A program made the translations under genes and the position numbers. Source: GWA2-49-15 sp964359085 (GTDB lineage: Bacteria; Bdellovibrionota; Bacteriovoracia; Bacteriovoracales; Bacteriovoracaceae). From it: 11,132 bases of DNA. Within the stretch, counting starts at the first letter, position 1, and every line of letters begins with the position of its first letter. The notes below the pieces were generated by a model. That model did no database searches, was not told the origin of the DNA, and saw only the letters and a program-made list of their open reading frames with translations. Below, one piece after another: positions 7,926 to 11,132 of the stretch. The stretch lies in assembly GCA_964359085.1 (NCBI GenBank), contig CAYHRT010000131.1:1-11132 (forward strand), in the 5' to 3' direction.

Positions 7926-7954
7926 TTATTAAATAATTTACACATTGGTGTCAA
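7926..7954 (-). promoter_or_regulatory. Candidate promoter giving a near-leaderless mRNA for the DUF4143 gene
   Basis: On the minus strand a perfect -35 TTGACA (7949-7954) is followed by an AT-rich spacer and either TAATAA (7926-7931, 17-base spacer, 3/6 match) or TTTAAT (7928-7933, 15-base spacer, 5/6 match) as the -10. Transcription would start at or just before the ATG at 7917, which has no Shine-Dalgarno. The -35 is clear; the exact -10 is not. Confidence 0.5.
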
Positions 7955-8004
7955 TTTAATATTTGATTTTAAATCCACACCATGATTTGAAGGTAGTCTA
8001 TCTT

Positions 8005-8478
8005 TTAATCGTGGGAAGGAGAGGCAAGTTCATGAAGCTTTTTCATGGCCTCGAACTCTGAAGCTGTCGGTTTTTGTCCAAAATATAAGTTTCCTTTATA
8101 TTCATAGAACTCTTTTTTCTTAGAAAGATAGTCGGGGTTATTGCTAAATCTTTTCATGATCTCCTCTCGAAGTTCCACCGGGCCTTGATTTTCTTCCCTA
8201 TGCAAATTGATTCCCTTTTTCTTCATCTCGGCAATATAGAAATCTAGAGGCGTCACGGGATCATCCGTAGGCATATTTCTGGCCACCCTGTTCTCACGCG
8301 TTCCAACTTGCGTGACAGTAGTATCAATGCCATCCGAATTCATCCCACCAAGATTCCGTTCTTTCTCAATCTTTTCCAAAACTATGCGAACCCTTTTTTC
8401 GAAATCTTGGTCACTCATTTTGCTGCAAGCAACAAGCATGAAAAAAAAAATGACAATAACAAGAATAATGAACCTCAT
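8005..8478 (-). CDS. Small predicted lipoprotein of unknown function
   Basis: A 157-residue protein whose first 18 residues are a lipoprotein signal peptide: a very hydrophobic core ending in LVAC, so Cys18 is the predicted lipidated residue, followed by SKM. With no Asp at +2, outer-membrane sorting would be expected by the E. coli rule. The mature part is charged, with a predicted helix near 22-41, a Gly/Asn-rich turn, and a segment with FYEYKGNLYFGQKPTASEFE near the end. No family is recognised. The ATG shares the sequence ATGA with the stop of the upstream gene, and AGGA lies 7 bases before it inside that gene, so the pair is translationally coupled. The signal peptide coding region contains a run of ten Ts (8441-8450), which could be prone to slippage. 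Confidence 0.85.
   Translation of the reverse strand: MRFIILVIVIFFFMLVACSKMSDQDFEKRVRIVLEKIEKERNLGGMNSDGIDTTVTQVGTRENRVARNMPTDDPVTPLDFYIAEMKKKGINLHREENQGPVELREEIMKRFSNNPDYLSKKKEFYEYKGNLYFGQKPTASEFEAMKKLHELASPSHD
8441..8450 (-). repeat. Run of ten T (coding strand) in the lipoprotein signal peptide
   Basis: Ten identical bases (A on the plus strand, T on the coding strand) encode the IFFF part of the lipoprotein's hydrophobic core, at codons 10-13. A one-base change would shift the frame before the lipobox and abolish the protein. Confidence 0.9.
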
Positions 8479-9380
8479 GGTTTTTTCCTACGTCGTCGTT
8501 CTTCTTCATGCTTTTTTATTTCTTGTAAAAAAGGATCGTCATTCCTACCGCTCATATTGGCGGGAAGGGAGGCGAGTTCTTCTTCACTTTTTAAAGCGAA
8601 AGCGTCTCGGTATTTGTCCCTTAAAGGTGCCGATATATGTTCTGGGTATTGCGCCAATTTAGCTTTTGCCTTACCCAGAAATTGGGTTGCAAATTCTCTC
8701 AAACTCGTATTCAAGCAAGACCTCGTCAGCTTAAGAAAGGTTTCAGCATCGAGATCATCATCGCGTAGAAGTTGCACAACGGCGGGTGTAGTCTGCTGAT
8801 AGAATTTATGCTTAAACATAAAATTGAAGGCCTTTATAAGAAGGTGCTTTTGATTTTTGCCCTCTTTGGCGGCCTCAATGGCGTTATGCATGAGCTTATT
8901 ATAAAAATAAGCCGCTTCTCGCAAATCGTTATTGGTTGCTTCCAAGAAATCTGTAATGCGCACAAGAATTTCCAAATTATTCTGATATTTTTCGAAGCCT
9001 GCAAAAAGGGTCTGCTTGGCAGAATCAATGTGGTGTCTCTCGAAAAACACCAGCGATTGGGCCAGAACCATTTCAGGCAGTTCAATCCCATTTAATTTGC
9101 AAAATTGTAGGGCAAGATCAAGTCGGTCGATTTGATTTGTGTGAATCATTGATTTTAAAAAAACGGAACAATTTTCATGATTCAAGGACACAAAACTTCG
9201 GTGAGTGACAAACATCTCAGAGACGATGGCATAATATCCATTTTGAAAAAGCCATTCCATTTTGGAACGCAACCAAACTTTGTACCCGAAAAATGATAGA
9301 GCGATGAAGGATACGAGGCATGCTCCCAAGATGACGGGCCTTTTGATAGAAAATTTGTCGCGGTTCTTAGAATCTTCCAA
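8475..9380 (-). CDS. Single-pass membrane protein with helical repeat-like periplasmic domain
   Basis: A 301-residue protein with a short basic N-terminus, one membrane span at about 15-33 (RPVILGACLVSFIALSFFGY region), and a long all-helical body that looks like TPR or SEL1-style solenoid, although no repeat matches a clear consensus. The tail is strongly basic (EEERRRRKKP). By the positive-inside rule, the body should lie in the periplasm. The start is TTG 9380: an in-frame TGA is directly upstream, and GGAG lies 5 bases before the TTG, so no longer start is possible. It overlaps the lipoprotein gene by 4 bases (ATGA). The coupled pair may form an envelope complex (inner-membrane helical scaffold plus lipoprotein), which is inference. 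No known family is recognised. Confidence 0.85.
   Translation of the reverse strand: MEDSKNRDKFSIKRPVILGACLVSFIALSFFGYKVWLRSKMEWLFQNGYYAIVSEMFVTHRSFVSLNHENCSVFLKSMIHTNQIDRLDLALQFCKLNGIELPEMVLAQSLVFFERHHIDSAKQTLFAGFEKYQNNLEILVRITDFLEATNNDLREAAYFYNKLMHNAIEAAKEGKNQKHLLIKAFNFMFKHKFYQQTTPAVVQLLRDDDLDAETFLKLTRSCLNTSLREFATQFLGKAKAKLAQYPEHISAPLRDKYRDAFALKSEEELASLPANMSGRNDDPFLQEIKKHEEERRRRKKP
8486..8489 (-). promoter_or_regulatory. Shine-Dalgarno for the lipoprotein gene inside the upstream gene
   Basis: AGGA lies 7 bases from ATG 8478 within the last codons of the upstream helical membrane protein, consistent with coupled translation at the ATGA junction. Confidence 0.5.
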
Positions 9381-9385
9381 TCATG

Positions 9386-9389
9386 CTCC
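9386..9389 (-). promoter_or_regulatory. Shine-Dalgarno deciding a TTG start
   Basis: GGAG lies 5 bases from TTG 9380. Because a TGA stop immediately precedes the TTG in frame, this site and the unusual start codon define the N-terminus of the helical membrane protein. Confidence 0.6.
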
Positions 9390-9470
9390 AGAAAATAATT
9401 TTGGCGTATTTTTATAGGCAAGGCAAGATTTTCATGGTGTGACAGAGGTTGTGGTATAAGTCACGCGACA

Positions 9471-10030
9471 TCATCTGAAATCTTGAGAGCTGGCCGTGTT
9501 TCCGTTATAGAGGTAGACACGAATGACGATAGCATCATTCGAATCAAGATAGGTATCCGTAATATCCAGATTTTTTGTGTAAACAGAGGCCGAGGTTTCT
9601 GCTGCCGTTGTCGCCGCACTTCCAAGAGAAACTGAGCCAGCACTGGTTGATTCGTAAACTGAAGCAGACGAGTAGCCAACTGTGTCCCCATCTAAGAAAT
9701 AGCATTGAACATAAGTCGCAGTAGAATAGGCCCCAGCAGGAACATAGGCCATAAAGTAGCCGAATCCTCCAATCCCATTGACATAAACCGAGTCATACGT
9801 AACACCATAATCATAACCATCATAGCCGGGATGGAAGGCGGCCGGTGGAACAAATCGGTAATAGGTGTTGGCAACACTTAAAGTGTAAGATGTTGCGGTT
9901 ACCGCGCCTATCGTAGTGAAATCTCCGTTATCGTAAAGAGTCGCATTGGTGGAGTTGGCATCGCGAAAGTAGATTTCACCACCCGCAGTAGGGGCGTTGA
10001 TGTAAGTGGCCGTACCGTTGGTTAAGATAG
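9471..10030 (-). CDS. C-terminal part of a phage-tail-fibre-like adhesin (continues across the N gap)
   Basis: These are the last 185 residues of the fibre whose N-terminal part lies at 10041-11132. The first 55 residues continue the shaft (ILTNGTATYINAPTAGG, then EIYFRDANS and GAVTAT modules). From about residue 56 the character changes to an aromatic- and Tyr-rich domain of about 130 residues (HPGYDGYDYGVTY, then GGFGYFMAYVPAGAY, ending in AIVIRVYLYNG), likely a beta-sandwich tip. There is one cysteine and no peptidase S74 chaperone domain, so the end is probably mature. Fibres of this build trimerise and bind receptors through the tip. In the sequence as given, this part is in a different frame from the upstream part; a true gap length divisible by three would join them. 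The gene ends with TGA at 9471-9473, 90 bases before the helical membrane-protein gene on the same strand. Confidence 0.8.
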
Positions 10031-10040
10031 NNNNNNNNNN
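10031..10040. other. Assembly gap (ten N) inside the fibre gene
   Basis: Ten Ns mark a scaffold join and need not reflect true length. One codon base remains on the upstream side (10041) and two on the downstream side (10030-10029), so the gene is continuous only if the real gap is a multiple of three. Repeated fibre modules are a likely cause of the assembly break. Confidence 0.95.
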
Positions 10041-11132
10041 AGGCAGCATAGGTCGCCCCATATGTTGGATGTGCACCAATCATGGCTGCACCCCCACCAG
10101 AATCTGCTTCAATAGTATCTGCGGAGGTACTGATCAGTCCTATGGCGGTGATGGCGTTTAGGTTCGAAGTACCGTTGGGGTTGAGGTAATAGGCGGTATC
10201 ATCATCGTCAATAAACTGATTGGCCCGGACATTACCATTAAACCAGGCACTGCCTGCAAGGCCTAAGGCAATATTAGCATTGCCGTCATTCACAAGGTTG
10301 AATTGATAACCGCTAAAACCCGTCGTGGCCGACTGAGGGCAATTGGCGTTACTGGTATAGCAAAAACCCATCCCATAGAGATTATTTGTGCCAACATAAG
10401 AGCCGCCATCACCAGGGGCGCCATCGTATTGACTTGAAATCGACCAAACAGCAAAAAGTTCAGTTGATGTGGCATAACCGCCATTGATACCGTAGAAGCG
10501 AGTATTGTTGGTTCCCGAAAGACTAGTATTTCCAGTGACCGTGAGGTCTGCATTGATGGCGAGCGCGCCAGACATCGTATCACCACCAACATTAACAAAG
10601 TTCGTATTGGACTCCGTCTCGGTAAAATAGCGACCATCGAGATCAAGGGAGTTAATCAACGTCGCATGTCCGGCAAAATCCAGTGTTATATCTTGGATGA
10701 CGGTGCCATTTGAATTATCAACACTGGCTTGACCTGAGGTATCTTGATGGTTGACTGTTACGTTACCTGTTCCGCCACTGATGGTGATGGCATTTCCCGC
10801 CACGATACTGTTAACCCCTGATGACCAGCTTAAAACACCCGTCCCATCAGTCGACAAAAATTGATTAGCAAGTCCGTCATCCACAGGAAGTGTTAATGTG
10901 TAATCCGCCGCAAGCGAGGTTGAGGCCTGCACAGTGACGATATTGGTGCCGGCATCAGGGTCTTCGACGATAAAACTTGTGAGTGCTTTCATGGTTGAAC
11001 CGCGCACTGTTGAGGCAGTGGTGACCACTACCGTTGTTCCGTCAATGGCACCACCGGTTATCGCCACAGCTGTAGCATTTTGAGTCGCTATCGTTCCAAG
11101 ACCTAAACTGGTTCGTGCGCTGGCAGGCGTTT
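10041..11132 (-). CDS. N-terminal part of a phage-tail-fibre-like adhesin (5' end beyond window)
   Basis: 363 codons in frame from the right edge, with no start codon in view, so the gene begins outside. The visible modules are typical of tail fibres and bacterial chimeric fibres: LGLGTIATQNATAVAITGG (about 10-28), then ADYTLTLPVDDG and FLSTDGTGVLSWSS (75-104), then DGRYFTETESN followed by GGDTMSGAL (165-190), an insertion-like region with two cysteines (C257 and C264), and DTAYYLNPNGTSNLNAI (311-327), a shaft repeat. Composition is rich in Thr, Ser, Gly, Asn and Ala, as expected for trimeric beta-fibres. The reading frame stays open to the N gap and the product continues as the C-terminal part at 9471-10030. 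No other phage structural gene is nearby, so a cell-surface adhesin is favoured over a prophage remnant. In Bdellovibrio, similar proteins (mosaic adhesive trimers) are reported at the cell surface and linked to prey recognition; applying that here is inference. Confidence 0.82.

Noticed and set aside
7745..7978. Minus-strand frame of 77 codons starting upstream of the DUF4143 gene
   Set aside because: It overlaps the Walker A coding region in another frame, crosses the TTGACA promoter, and has no recognisable protein character.
8308..8799. Plus-strand open frames over the lipoprotein and helical membrane-protein genes
   Set aside because: They are antisense to two genes joined by an ATGA overlap with good ribosome sites, and their products are low-complexity shadows.
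9400..9430. Possible promoter for the 9380 gene (TATAAA and TTGCCT-like boxes)
   Set aside because: No -35/-10 pair matches well at a 16-18-base spacing; the best pairs match at only 4 of 6 bases each.
9471..11132. Prophage tail region
   Set aside because: Only a fibre is seen, and its downstream neighbours are envelope proteins rather than phage genes. The left flank shows no capsid, tail, lysis or integrase gene, though the right flank is outside the window.

Overview
The window reads as a dense piece of an uncultured Gram-negative bacterial chromosome. Several predicted products carry Sec signal peptides, one has a lipobox, and one is a peptidoglycan-type glycoside hydrolase, all of which imply an outer membrane and a periplasm. 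A long tail-fibre-like protein stands alone with no other phage genes, alongside many large secreted proteins of unknown function. That mix suggests a Bdellovibrionota-type (predatory or related) bacterium. This is inference from gene content, because no rRNA or other taxonomic marker is present. A run of ten Ns at 10031-10040 marks a scaffold join in a draft assembly.

Layout. Positions 1-1598 (minus) hold the first 532 codons of a large secreted protein of unknown function that runs off the left edge. Next on the same strand is a translationally coupled pair: a small four-helix membrane protein (2957-3412), then a secreted GHL10/DUF187 glycoside hydrolase (1785-2960), joined by a GTGA overlap. 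A plus-strand operon leaves divergently: a class II glutamine amidotransferase (3493-4383), then an MFS transporter (4392-5561). It meets, tail to tail with an 8-base overlap, a minus-strand secreted cysteine-containing protein of unknown function (5554-6705).

From about 6.76 to 9.4 kb the sequence becomes clearly more AT-rich. This stretch carries an AAA_14/DUF4143 ATPase (6763-7917), whose best promoter would give an almost leaderless mRNA. It also carries a coupled pair (8005-8478 and 8475-9380) encoding a small lipoprotein and a single-pass membrane protein with a helical repeat-like body. The lipoprotein signal peptide contains a run of ten Ts.

The right end (9471-11132, minus) is one fibre gene broken by the N gap and cut by the window edge. 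Its shaft is built of phage-tail-fibre-like repeats and it ends in a distinct aromatic-rich tip of about 130 residues. In Bdellovibrio, chimeric trimeric fibres of this style (the 'mosaic adhesive trimer' group) have been linked to prey recognition, so this is the most interesting object in the window. No RNA genes, CRISPR arrays, insertion sequences or confident intrinsic terminators were seen. No stretch longer than 300 bases lacks a gene.
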